NCBI GenBank assembly: GCA_015179025.1
Contig: WHUX01000203.1
Coordinates: forward strand, 28,230 to 92,229
Length of the DNA stretch: 64,000 nt
From: Terfezia claveryi
Taxonomy: Eukaryota; Ascomycota; Pezizomycetes; Pezizales; Pezizaceae
Direction: 5' to 3'
Shown: in pieces, positions 44,345 to 54,691 of the stretch
Layout of the letters: each line of letters begins with the position of its first letter
How positions within the stretch are numbered: the stretch's first letter is position 1
Made by a program: the position numbers and the translations under genes
Notes under the pieces: model-generated
What the model saw: only the letters and a program-made list of their open reading frames with translations
What the model was told of the DNA's origin: nothing
Database searches by the model: none

Positions 44345-45245
44345 CATCGTTGACTGACTTTATGACTATCACAGGTTGGCGTAATGGGATCACACACGTA
44401 AGGCCCGCTACGTGTGTGATCTCACTTACCCTCAACTTGACTCGTGCCAGCACGAGTCTCATGGGTTTGTTTGCACATCCCTACCCTCCAGTCCTATAAC
44501 AGCTGCATGTTGACTGACTTTATGACTATCACCGGTTGGCGTAACGGGATCACACATGTACGACCCGCTACGTGTGTGATCTCACTTACCCTCAACTTGA
44601 CTCATGCCAGCACGAGTCTCGTGGGTTTGTTTGCACATCCCTACCCTCCAGTCCCATGACAGCTGCATGTTGACTGACTTTATGACTATCACAGGTTGGC
44701 GTAACGGGATCACACATGTACGACCCGCTACGTATGTGATCTCACTTACCCTCAACTTGACTCATGCCAGCACGAGTCTCGTGGGTTTGTTTGCACATCC
44801 CTACCCTCCAGTCCCATGACAGCTGCATGTTGACTGACTTTATGACTATCACAGGTTGGCGTAACGGGATCACACACGTATGACCCACTACGTGTGTGAT
44901 CTCACTTACCCTCAACTTGACTCGTGCCAGCACGAGTCTCGTGGGTTTGTTTGCACATCCCTACCCTCCAGTCCTATGACAACTGCATGTTGACTGACTT
45001 TATAACTATCACAGGTTGGCATAACGGGATCACACATGTATGGCCCGCTACGTATATGATCTCACTTACCCTCAACTTGACAGTTGTGCCAGCATGAGTG
45101 GCGTAACGGGATCACACACGTACGGCCCGCTACGTGTGTGATCTCACTTACCCTCAACTTGAGTCGTGCCAGCACGAGTCTCGTGGGTTTGTTTGCATAT
45201 CACTACCCTCCAGTCAAATGACAGCTGTATGTTGACTGACTTATG
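44345..45245 (+). repeat. 160-bp tandem array with perfect hairpins
   Basis: About 5.7 units starting near 44,348, 44,508, 44,668, 44,828 and 44,988, the last one truncated. Each holds GATCACACACGTA, an eight-base spacer and TACGTGTGTGATC (13-bp perfect arms in most units), and a second short inverted repeat around GTGCCAGCAC. Unit identity is above 95% by eye. Confidence 0.9.
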
Positions 45246-45249
45246 GCCA

Positions 45250-46090
45250 TTACAGGCTACAGGTTTCAACGGATCCACAAGTTTATTGCTCCCCGACGGT
45301 TTTTATTTCTGAGTGAGTTAAGTACTGCTTATTGAATCTTAACTTCCATGACATTTGTATAACGATTCCTTCAATATAGCAAACCGAAGATTATTGGGAC
45401 TTTCAACCGAAGGAGTAAGCGTTTTCTCTCATATAAGTACTATAAGAACTAGCCCTCTGCATCTGTTTTGTCTTCTTACTCTACAACTCACTCGCCTCTT
45501 ACCCTTACAATTCACTCGCATTGCTCACTACATTTTCATATGTCTCTCAAATTTCTATCTGGTGTTCAAGAGCAGTTCTGCCCACAATATGTTCTACCTC
45601 ATGTATACCTGTATATTATACGTTCTATCTCATGCAATGGCTGTGGTATCAGGCAAGATGGAATGGAGGAAAAGAAATATCTATATGTACTATTACTTCT
45701 ATGAATATACCTACATTCCAAATCGGGAATTACATCCACAACACTATTCTCGCCCAATACATTATATCCTGTAAAGTATGCTGTATAGATTGCAGTAGTG
45801 CACGGTACCCTAGGTCCTTGAGAGTAGATTGTTACGCTCAGTACTATCCTCCCCTGGATGCGCATTCCACAGACGAATAAATTTGAAGATATTCAGCATA
45901 GCTGAGGTGTTCCTCAATATGCGGTTCCAAGCAACTAAAAGAACCATCCAGGATCACTAAAATCACCGTCCTGAATCACTGTGAGAACCATGCGATACAC
46001 TGCATAGTATTATATCGTTTGATATACTGCTTTGATCAGGGGTGCATATAGTGTATGGCTAATTGTGACATCGATTGGTAACCCTTATCG
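45250..46090. other. No gene recognised
   Basis: Several overlapping open frames around 45,355-45,880 lack recognisable motifs and overlap one another. Confidence 0.4.
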
Positions 46091-46093
46091 CAA

Positions 46094-46262
46094 CGGTATT
46101 CTTGACAATATAATAGCGACCATTTTTAGTCTCCACAATACTTACTAAAGCAATGGTATTCTGGACAATACTTACTAAGTCCACGGTAGTCTTGACAACA
46201 CGGTGGCGAACATTTTAGTCTCCACAATACTTACTAAAGCAACAGTATTCCAGACAATGCGT
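46094..46262 (+). repeat. ~88-bp tandem duplication
   Basis: Two units sharing AGTCTCCACAATACTTACTA at about 46,120 and 46,217 and GGTA(T/G)TCTTGACAA at their starts. Confidence 0.75.
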
Positions 46263-46399
46263 ACTATGTGCTATGCGACGCCACTAAAATAAACTTGTCT
46301 TATGTATACGGAAATAAATAGGAGTTGCCGACTAACATTAAAGTATCAACAATAACATAGGAACGCGACAGCGCTGCTCGTGCGATAACATCCCGCTTT

Positions 46400-47200
46400 T
46401 TGGTACAGTATATGCGAGAAACTCATGCATTCGCGGGCTTATATATATATATGCGAGAAACCCATGCATTCGCAGGCTTATATATATATGCGAGAAACTC
46501 ATGCATTCGCGGGCTTATATATATATATGCGAGAAACTCATGCATTCGCGGGCTTATATATATATATGCGAGAAACCCATGCATTCGCGGGCTTATATAT
46601 ATATGCGAGAAACTCGTGCTTTTTGGGACTTATATATATATATGCGAGAAACTCATGCATTCGCGGGCTTATATATATATATGCGAGAAACTCATGCATT
46701 CGCGGGCTTATATATATATATGCGAGAAACTCGTGCTTTGAGAGACTTATATGTATAAGCCCGTAAATGCATGGATTTCTCGCATATATATATATGTGTC
46801 TCCAAAAGCACGAGTTTCTCGCCTATATATATATAAGTCTCCAAAAGCACGAGTTTCTCGCCTGTATATATAAGCCTGCGAATGCATGGATTTCTCACAT
46901 ATATATATATATGTCTCCAAAAGCATGAGTTTCTCGCATATATATATAAGCCCGCGAATGCATGGGTTTCTCGCATATATATATATAAGCCCGCGAATGC
47001 ATGAGTTTCTCGCATATATATATATAAGCCCGCGAATGCATGAGTTTCTCGCATATATATCTATAAGTCCCAAAAGCACGAGTTTCTCGCATATATATAT
47101 AAGCCCGCGAATGCATGGGTTTCTCGCATATATATATATAAGTCCCAAAAGCACGAGTTTCTCGCATATATATATAAGCCCGCGAATGCATGAATTCCTA
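46400..47200. repeat. Head-to-head ~38-bp minisatellite forming a giant inverted repeat
   Basis: From 46,410 to 46,750 the units read GCGAGAAACTC...ATATATAT; from 46,757 to 47,200 the same units appear reverse-complemented. About nine and eleven units respectively. Two subtypes (CATGCATTCGCGGGC and CGTGCTTTTGGGAC) are interspersed. Long open frames through it in all frames are artefacts of the repeat. Confidence 0.92.
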
Positions 47201-47585
47201 CGAAATATATCACAAAGCAAGAACTCCGCACATATCGCAGTACCACTCGCAGTACCACAACTACGATTTCCCAATATGACTATTACCAGGCCCGGCATTG
47301 AATAGTACGGCACCCGCGTGCGACAGGGGGCTGATCACTGTCATGCCACTTCTCTTGTTATCCCTTATCTCATTGTCTTCGGAAAGTCTATATTGTCGGC
47401 CTTAGCAGTCGGCCCTGGCAACTATGGTTTTCCTATATATATACCTCCCTTCCCCGCGCATTTTCCCTTAGCTCTATATCCCAGAACATTACGGCGAGCA
47501 TTAGAGTGAGTATTGGAGCGAGTAATAGAGTGATATATATATCTATTACTCAATACTTCTGTGTATATAATTATTAGCGAATACA

Positions 47586-47969
47586 ATGGATATTTCCGCT
47601 GCGTGCATACTCAATGGCTGCAATAGCGGCTACGCACCTGGCTGGTGTTAGAGCGTCGTACATACAAGCGGGTGCATTGTAGAAGAGAGCGATTGTGGGC
47701 TATCCGTTAGCAACGCCAGCGGTAGAACCTGTAGCGTTGGGGACGAGCAGTCCATCACATGTTGCGTCCCAGGAGAGGGAGCATTTGCCAAACAAATGGG
47801 TTGCGTCCCAGGCGTGGGAGCACACTTGTGTTGCGTTTTAGGAGCAGAAGCACACTTGTGTTGCGTCCTGGGCGCGGGAACATCTGCCACGGGCGAATGT
47901 TGCGTCCCAGGAGCTGGAGCACAGTGCGTTGCGTCCCAAGCGCGGGCGCAAACTGCTAGTGCGTCCTGA
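47586..47969 (+). pseudogene. Unknown Cys-rich protein, copy B, one premature TAG
   Basis: 127 codons from ATG 47,586 to TGA 47,967. Residues 1-48 match copy A, except codon 22 is TAG (47,649-47,651) where copy A has GAG. After residue ~48 the sequence switches to repeats of CCVPGAGAHL type (six units, 30 or 39 bp, in frame), giving a Cys-Cys-Val-Pro/Leu-Gly pattern. No known domain. In-frame unit lengths suggest past coding selection, unlike the 29-bp units of copy A. Confidence 0.5.
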
Positions 47970-48077
47970 TGCACGAGCACCAAGCACTGGCGTCCTGATC
48001 TTGAGTTTTCGTCCTGTGCGTCCTGTGCGTCCTATGCGTCCGGACGCACAGGACGCAAACACGATTTCTTGCTGATG

Positions 48078-48780
48078 AATAAGGAGATCAGCAAATACTT
48101 CACGAAATTCAACAATGCAAATTCTGAACGTCTATGGACAACCTATTCTATTGAAATCACGTTGAAGAGTCTCACGAGAAACACGTGAGGCAACTCCATC
48201 GCAAGCTTAACCTACGAATAAGACATTCTTAAAAACTTTAAAGAGAATAAGGCTGGAAGTCCTGAGTGAGGCGGTAAGTACCCATTAATTTTCTCCTCTT
48301 TTTCACTCTAAATACTAATGTATGCCACAGCCTTTTATTCCTTCTATCAACCTTTCGGGAGACTTTATAGAAAAGTTTTTTTTTTTTTTTTGTAGCTAGT
48401 ACCCGCTTTATTTTTGTAAGTTTGGTTTTGCTCTTGATCTTCTGTCGTCTATTTCATTGTCCTTTCTGTGTGTTTCATAGTTTTTTTCTGTCTATTTTAT
48501 GGAGGAATAGATGAGGATATTTGCTTGCTCATTTGTTTAATTAATTCTAAGGAGCTTAGCTATTAGATGCACTTATATAGTCACTGGGTTGGGTATTGCC
48601 TTATATGATATGTGACCATACCTCTAGAGTCTTGGCATAATGTATATGTATATAGATGAGCTTTTAGCATAGTATAGAGAAGACAAAGAATCTTCTACAT
48701 TATAGTTGGCACCCATCACATGGGGATAAGCAGTGTATGAATCTTTTTTTTCCAACCTTTATAGAGGCTACAATTCGTTG
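48078..48780. other. No gene recognised
   Basis: Begins with a short frame NKEISKYFTKFNNANSERL also seen on the left flank of copy A. A T16 tract lies at 48,377-48,392. Confidence 0.4.
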
Positions 48781-48785
48781 CTGGA

Positions 48786-49416
48786 CCTGCAGAATTCATG
48801 AATCCCTTCAAGCCTGAAGAGCTGACGAATGTTTCTTTTGAGCTAGCAGAGCTCAGGATTTTCTCTTCGATTGAGCAGAGGTCAGTAATCTTTCTCTTTT
48901 TCTAATCCAACAGAGCTTAGGGTCTCTGTTTGATCTTTGAGCTAGCAGAGCTTAGTAATCTCTCTTCCGAGTTAGCCGAGCTCACAAACTTCTCTGAGCC
49001 TTTAAGGGCTCACATCTTCAATGAGCCTTCAGAGCTCTCTGTTAACCTAGATTTTGCCAACCCTATAAAAGACCTGCAGTCATCATTAGACGGTTCTGCA
49101 TTGGCTGTCAAGAGTGATGGGGAACGAAGGACAAGGTAAATTGCAAAGGGTTTCTCAGTACGAGAATACTCAGATGAGGAAGATATAGTAATAATAGTAA
49201 GCAAGGGTAAACCTGCCACACCCTCAGTTGAACGAAGATCAGCATCAGCAACTGCTAGCAAAGTGTTATTTGCCAGTTCTTAGCTCCAGGACGGTGGGGG
49301 CAGCTAGAAGGAAGCTACAGACCTCGAGCAAACCCCAAGACCTAAGGACATTTGCAGTCAGTTTTTCCTAGTTCTGTCTCTCCCACCCCAAGTTTCTTTG
49401 AAGATATTTTGCCTCC
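48786..49416 (+). pseudogene. Retroelement gag-like region, 5' part
   Basis: Plus-strand frame with repeated acidic ELAEL(S/T)N blocks (48,930-49,000), NPIKDLQSSLDGS and a Ser-rich tail. Stops interrupt it. It runs into the pogo-like element at 49,419 and plausibly continues at 50,333 into the RT-bearing relic. Assignment as gag is by position only. Confidence 0.4.
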
Positions 49417-49418
49417 TA

Positions 49419-50330
49419 CAGAGGTCTCTCGATACAAGTATATATTGGATACAAGCATACATATGCTGGTCCCACATTGTAAATAAGCATATTTTGGATA
49501 CAACAATATTCTTATTTTTTTCGCTTAGTCACCATATATATGCTTGTATCAAGAGAAGCGCTAAACCACAAATAGGTTCTTATTGATAACAAATTACCCT
49601 GAGAATTGCATCTCCGAAGCCAACATACAGAATTACAGACTGCTATAACAACTGTAAGAACAATGGCCTCTTTTTCCAAATCTTCAGTTGCCCAACAGCG
49701 GCAGGCATGGTCAGAGCTTGAGCGTCAAGCCATAAACACATATGCGGAAGAAAATCCCAAGTCAACCTGGCGACATATCAAACGTTGGTTTAAATTCCAT
49801 CTACAGAAATCGTTGAAGATCCAGCTAGTGATATTGAGAACGAAATCCTAGCAACCTATCTTCCTAATGAAGCCGATGAGCCAGAAGCTGAAACTCCACT
49901 TGCATTACCTCCTCCGGTTACACCTCAGACAGGTCTCGCACATATTGAAGGATTACTCCTCTTTTCTCTTCAAGCTGAACCTACAGCCAATATCAGGGAC
50001 CTAGATATTCTATAGCGTTAGAAAAAACGTATAGAGACTCTAGAAATCAACGCAGGCGTCTGCATATTCAGCGCAGCATCACTGACTTTCTGGTACCTCC
50101 CGGAGGCGCCTCCCCTACCTCCTCTCCTTGATATTCCCGTCTCCACACCTACTCGTTTGGTTAATTCTTGTTCGTATGCTCTGCTAGTATTCATAAGTGT
50201 ATTCTGCAACATTTTCTACTGCTAGTTAGCTGCATTCTATAGTTACCAATTTTCTCTTGCTATAAGCATATATTGGATAAAAGCATACTTGCCCCGGTCC
50301 GAACAATATGCTTGTATCAAGAGTCCTCTG
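49419..50330 (+). mobile_element. pogo/Fot1-like non-autonomous element (912 bp)
   Basis: TIRs CAGAGGTCTCTCGATACAAG (left) and its inverted counterpart ATCAAGAGTCCTCTG (right), TA duplications at 49,417-49,418 and 50,331-50,332. GGATACAAG-type words are repeated in both subterminal regions. Encodes an HTH N-terminus and a PIP-like C-terminal motif but no DDE core. Confidence 0.9.
49663..50110 (+). pseudogene. pogo-type HTH protein with PIP-box-like C-terminus
   Basis: From ATG 49,663: QQRQAWSELERQAINTYAEE, then NPKSTWRHIKRWFK, an HTH of the pogo/CENP-B kind. A shift after about residue 52 opens a second frame (EDPASDIENEILATYL, acidic), and a further shift gives RRRLHIQRSITDFLVPPGG up to a stop near 50,132. 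QRSITDFL (50,069-50,092) fits the PCNA-interacting-peptide pattern Q-x-x-I-x-x-F with Leu instead of the last aromatic. Pogo transposase is known to bind PCNA. The catalytic domain is deleted. Confidence 0.6.
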
Positions 50331-50332
50331 TA

Positions 50333-52330
50333 CGGAAGGAATTCAAGCTGTTGTGGGAGGAATCTCGGCATTTTCACAGTTTTACGTCGGAGTCGTCTAT
50401 ACTAAACCCAGAGAGCAGCGAAGCGGAGGAAGAAGAAGTATACAGCACAAGCAGACCGAGCCAACCTAGCACGAGTACAACGAGTACAAGCAGACAGACC
50501 CAACCTAGCACAACAAGAAGCAGACCGAGCCAACCTCCAGCAGCAAAGCCAGCAGCAAAGCCAGCGGGTGCCCCTAATGACTATTGGATTGGCCACGGGA
50601 TTGGATGCTCGCAAGTCGCTTCCTTTATTGACAATCTCGTCAAGACTAGGAGCAGCATAGGTAGTTACTTACTGGGTGAGAAAGACTTGGTGGCGGAGGT
50701 AGAAGAAGAGAGCAAGGTTGAAGAAAGGAGGCTTTGATATGGGGATACATAGAGCAATAGCTGTATTGATGGTAGGATTCATCAGCTCGTTAGTCTAATT
50801 GGCCACAATGTGTCAGAAGAGACAGTGTATGAGGTCTGTGAAGATATCATCGAATTCGCCGCGGTCTTTAGCTGGAATCAGTTCGACCTGGGGAAGATTA
50901 AGGCAATACCCCATAGGGTTATTAGGACTGATCCGTCTCCAGCAGTATCACCTTCTCGGCGGCATCTATATACCCCTCAAAAGAACGCTATTATTCATGT
51001 CAAAAATGACCCGCTTATAGAGGTTGGGATATATACCCTAGCTACGCCGGAATGCGTGGATTGCACTCAGCTTACGATTGTGAAGACAGCTAAGGAAGCC
51101 AAAGATCGCAATGACCCGGCCTTGCGCAGGGTTGCCCATGACTTCAAGCTAGTCAACCAGCTCAAAAAAAAAAAAAAAAAAAACAGCGAATAGCCAAAGA
51201 CTCTGAGCCAGTGGACAGCATAACGGAGATGATAGCTTGGATGTGCGAGGGTCCTACAGGCTCGTTTTTCAAAACGGATGCAGATAGGGGCTTCAGGCTT
51301 CCAGCAAATTCTTTGGGCAAATGACGAAGAATCCTTGTTCAGCACCTGCTTTGAGATGTTCCACAAGTTATAGGTCTCCCATAGGATGCTATTTGGCCAG
51401 GGGAATAGGCTGGCAACCTTTAAGAGAAACACAGTGGCGATACAGGGTGAATTGCTGAATAGCAAGACAAGTAGTATTTTGACGACAGTATTGGGAAAGT
51501 GCAGAGGTTTGATTATAAGGCGCTCACAGAGTCATTCCACCTGTTGCTGGCATGTTGTCTGCTTTTTGGCTGGAAACTCAAGCCTAGAAAGACCCTATTT
51601 GGCTTTGAAGAGATAGAATCAGTGGGGATGGCTTGGTCAGAGCATGGGGTGGCTATGAGGTCAAAGTGCCTAAGTGACGTAGATCAGCTGTGCTTTTCAA
51701 GGTCACTATCAGAGGTTTCCAGGTCAAAATCGGAGGCCAGATCTCTGCAAGGATTGGCCAACCAATTTAGAGAGTGAATACTAGGTTATGCCTTAATGGT
51801 TACTGCACTGATGGCCTTAACTAGAGGCAAGAAAAAGACATTGGTTGTTACCCCGGAAGTGCTAATCGATTTCGACAATATCAAGCTGGCTCAGACGTCC
51901 CCGGCGGTTTTGCAGCGTTACAAGTACGTATGGGACACGATTGTCTATACGAATGCGAGTGTTGGATCAGCCGAGTATCCTGGAGGTTTGGGTGTTGTGA
52001 TTGTGCAGAAGGATGAAGAAGGAAGAGCGTATGTTTGTGTTTGTGCCAGAGCTAGGCTTGCTGGGCTTACTGGGGGTCAGAAGAACTACCATATTATGCT
52101 TTTGGAGTTATTGGCATTTGTTTATGCTTGTAGGAACTTTTATGATTGGTTATCTGGAGTACACTTTATATGATGCTCAGATTGTCGACCCCATGAGTTT
52201 CTGTATGAAGCTAAGGTATCTCCTAATCAGATGATACCGGTATAGTAGTACGTTATGCATTGACTTTAACGGAGTTTGATTTTAGGGTAGAATGGATACC
52301 CGGTGTTAGCTAATGTGTTTTCTTGAATGG
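50333..52330 (+). pseudogene. pol: Ty3/gypsy-like retroelement relic: gag/linker, RT, RNase H
   Basis: 50,333-50,740 is an acidic, then Ser/Pro/Thr-Gln-rich linker with AAKPAAKP repeats. 50,790-51,190 matches the start of a Ty3-type RT (ETVYEVCEDIIEFAAVFSWN, IPHRVIRTDPSPAVSP, then VAHDFKLVNQL). A run of 19 A at 51,164-51,182 shifts the frame, after which FFKTDADRGFRLP and LFSTCFEMFHKL resemble the RT palm. From 51,796 an RNase H frame shows DTIVYTNAS (Asn where the catalytic Asp of YTDAS is expected), GGLGVVIVQKDEEGRA and NYHIMLLELLAFVYACRNF. Integrase is not seen. Inactive. Confidence 0.75.
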
Positions 52331-52540
52331 CTTTACTTCCTAGTACTGAGAAAGAGGCTCTGAGGTGCCAGAGATTGTCTTTGGGCCTGTTTTAGGTAGG
52401 AAGATAAAGAAGCTCAATTATGGGCCACACCTATATCTATCCGTCTACATTGTCCTTCCTCTGCTCTGACTTCCACTTGCCAACGCACTCAAAAGTCCTC
52501 GTGTTCATTACCGAGCCCCTAAGATTCTACTCCCCAACTC
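52331..52540. other. Junction between retroelement relic and REase-like gene
   Basis: No clear boundary signal; coding text for the next gene becomes readable around 52,560. Confidence 0.35.
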
Positions 52541-52559
52541 TCAGCAACATCTAGCCACA

Positions 52560-53107
52560 ATCCCTTCACCCCAGCCGAGAAGCCACATCCAGAGCCTCAG
52601 GGTCATTCCAATTCGAATTTTGATGCCATCATTTCTCCTATCATTGAATTCTTGAGTACTCAGCTCTATTACGACCTGGTCATCCCTGACATTTCGGTAC
52701 AGACTGCCACAAAGGTTGTTCAGTATTTCAATTGTGTAACCAAGGCCCTTGAAGCCTACCCAGGCCTCCCAGCCAAGTTACTAGAGAGATTCCGGTAGTT
52801 TTCCTTCTTATAAAAAGCAGTCGATAAAGCTAACCATTACCCTCGTTAGACTATATATAGATACACCTATGACTCCACCAAGGCGACCCTTGCAATCTGG
52901 GGCATGCCCACCAAACCCTATGACATCCTTGCTGAATTCTTCAGCTCTACCGACTTTACCATACAACTGCTCCAGAACCCAGGAGCCTTCACCTCCACCA
53001 AGCGCCTCCACATCAAACCTTGGTTGTCCAACGTTGCTCTGCCTGGGTCTTCTAAACGCACCTGTGACGGGTCGAATAAACTAGGCCGCAGGGAAAAGCT
53101 TGGCGAC
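52560..53107 (+). pseudogene. REase-like fungal protein gene, 5' half
   Basis: Reads PFTPAEKPHPEPQGH, IEFLSTQLYYDLVIPDISVQ and so on, interrupted by TAG near 52,798 and TAA near 52,811, then IWGMPTKPYDILAEFFSS and a Lys-rich stretch ending EKLGD at 53,107. The TIR element at 53,110-54,689 separates it from the second half. Family assignment comes from the second half. Confidence 0.55.
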
Positions 53108-53109
53108 TA

Positions 53110-54689
53110 CCATCATCCTCGGGATGTCGATCACCACTGGGATGTGGATTACCCGGCTATTTATGCATTTTCGAGGATTTCGAGCTCTATATATAACGAA
53201 ATAGACCCAGATTCTGGGATCGTATTTGAAATATATAGTACTTTGCAAAATAAAGTATCGCAGGTCCAAGGTACACTACAGCTTAAATGATGCTGAGAGA
53301 AATACCGGGGATTACCGGGTAGGTTTAGCCATAAGATATATGAATAGATGATGGGGGAGAAGGTTTCAATGATTAAAAATTACTGTTCCCACTTGGTACT
53401 TGTGGTTTATACTCACTATATATGCAATTTCATATAATATGCCTACGCAGAAGGGTCGGTCCGTAATGGTAGCTTTACCAGAGATGCAAATGAAGGTATT
53501 TATTGTTATAGCTCAACCAAACTAGACCCAGATCAATCACCCCATAGCTCAAACAAATACACATAGCTAAATAGAACAGACGAGCTTGTCTCAGCAACTA
53601 AATATATATTTTAGGTAGATAGAGATTGACATATACTAAGACTTTATATTTCTTCCCAAAAAGGCTATGATGCTAAGCTACATCAATTTAGGCTAAATCA
53701 TATGTGCAATAGGTTGAAAAGATTGCCCTCCATACATTAATGCTTTTAAGATATTAAATACCTGATCCTGTACTTGCTTGAAAGTGGTATCCCAAAATCT
53801 ACCACCTGTTGGCCTGTTTCTGAGAAGGGCCTTTACAAGATGACTTCACTTTAGTCAAGTCAAAGTTACTGTATAGCATGTATACAAGTGTCTAGTATCT
53901 ACAAGCATTCATATAAGCCAGTATTTGCTTGATTTGGGCTTGGTTTCATTAACTTATAACATAGATATATTTTATGTGCCCTCCCGCTGAACCTCTCATT
54001 AGTGATATGTCCTCACTCAATTTTTAGTAGATATCATGTGTAGAGTACTAATTAACAGGTCTACCTATTGGCATACTTTCATGCTATTAGGTATTTGATT
54101 TGGACCTAGTTTAATTAAATTATAATAGTGAATATATTCTATGCACCTTCACTAGGCCTTCGTTTAAGGGCATGACATTGCCCGGTTCTGCTTAGATATT
54201 CTGTATAAGCTACCTGAGAGTATTTTTCTACCCATGTGCTTGCTTTTGACCTATCTGGTTTTCGAATTAGGCCTGGTTTGGTTGAGCTATTATAAAAAGT
54301 AGCTTCATTTGGATTCCCGGCTAAGCTACCATTTCGGACCGATCCTTCTGTATGGGCATATTATATGAAATTGTATATATAGTGAGCGCAAACCACAAGT
54401 ACCAAGTGGAAACAGTAATTTCTGATCATTGAAACTTTCTCCGCCATCATCTATTCATATATCTTACAGCTAAACCTACCCGGTAATCCCCGGTATTTCT
54501 CTCAGCATCATTTAAGGTGTAGTATACCTTGGGCCTGTGATACTTTATTTTGCAAAGTACTATATATCTCAAATACGATCCTAGAATCTGGGCTTATTTC
54601 ATTATGTATAGATCTCGAAATCGTTGAAAATGCATAAATAGTCAGGTGATCCGCATCCCGGTGGTGATCGGCATCCCGAAGCTGGATGG
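53110..54689. mobile_element. 1.58-kb TIR element with ~430-bp terminal inverted repeats
   Basis: Ends CCATCATCCTCGGGATG and (inverted) CCATCCAGCTTCGGGATG, TA duplications at 53,108-53,109 and 54,690-54,691. Inverted homology extends to about 53,540 and 54,270. The centre has three degenerate ~150-bp direct repeats containing TTGATTTGGGCTTGGTTT variants (about 53,930, 54,090, 54,245). No transposase. Non-autonomous, foldback- or MITE-like. Confidence 0.88.
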
Positions 54690-54691
54690 TA

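Larger units (their letters stand above)
46382..48077 (+). mobile_element. Unfamiliar repeat family, copy B (inverted relative to copy A)
   Basis: Begins with GCGATAACATCCCGC (as copy A), then an ~800-bp palindromic array, the leader (47,190-47,585) nearly identical to copy A, the ORF at 47,586, a 30-bp coding repeat, a perfect 15-bp-arm hairpin (48,018-48,032 with 48,042-48,056) and the TTTCTTGCTGATG junction (48,065-48,077). The flanks beyond 46,382 differ from those of copy A. Transposition mechanism unknown. Confidence 0.65.

Noticed and set aside
44389..44422. Hairpins in the 160-bp array as transcription terminators or CRISPR-like repeats
   Set aside because: No spacer variability, no cas genes, eukaryotic context, and the same hairpin recurs next to a transposase, fitting subterminal transposon motifs better.
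46400..47313. Long overlapping open frames (up to 188 codons) such as repeated MRETHAFAGLYIY on both strands
   Set aside because: They arise because the ~38-bp minisatellite units lack stops in several frames; open in many frames at once, no codon bias, no homology.
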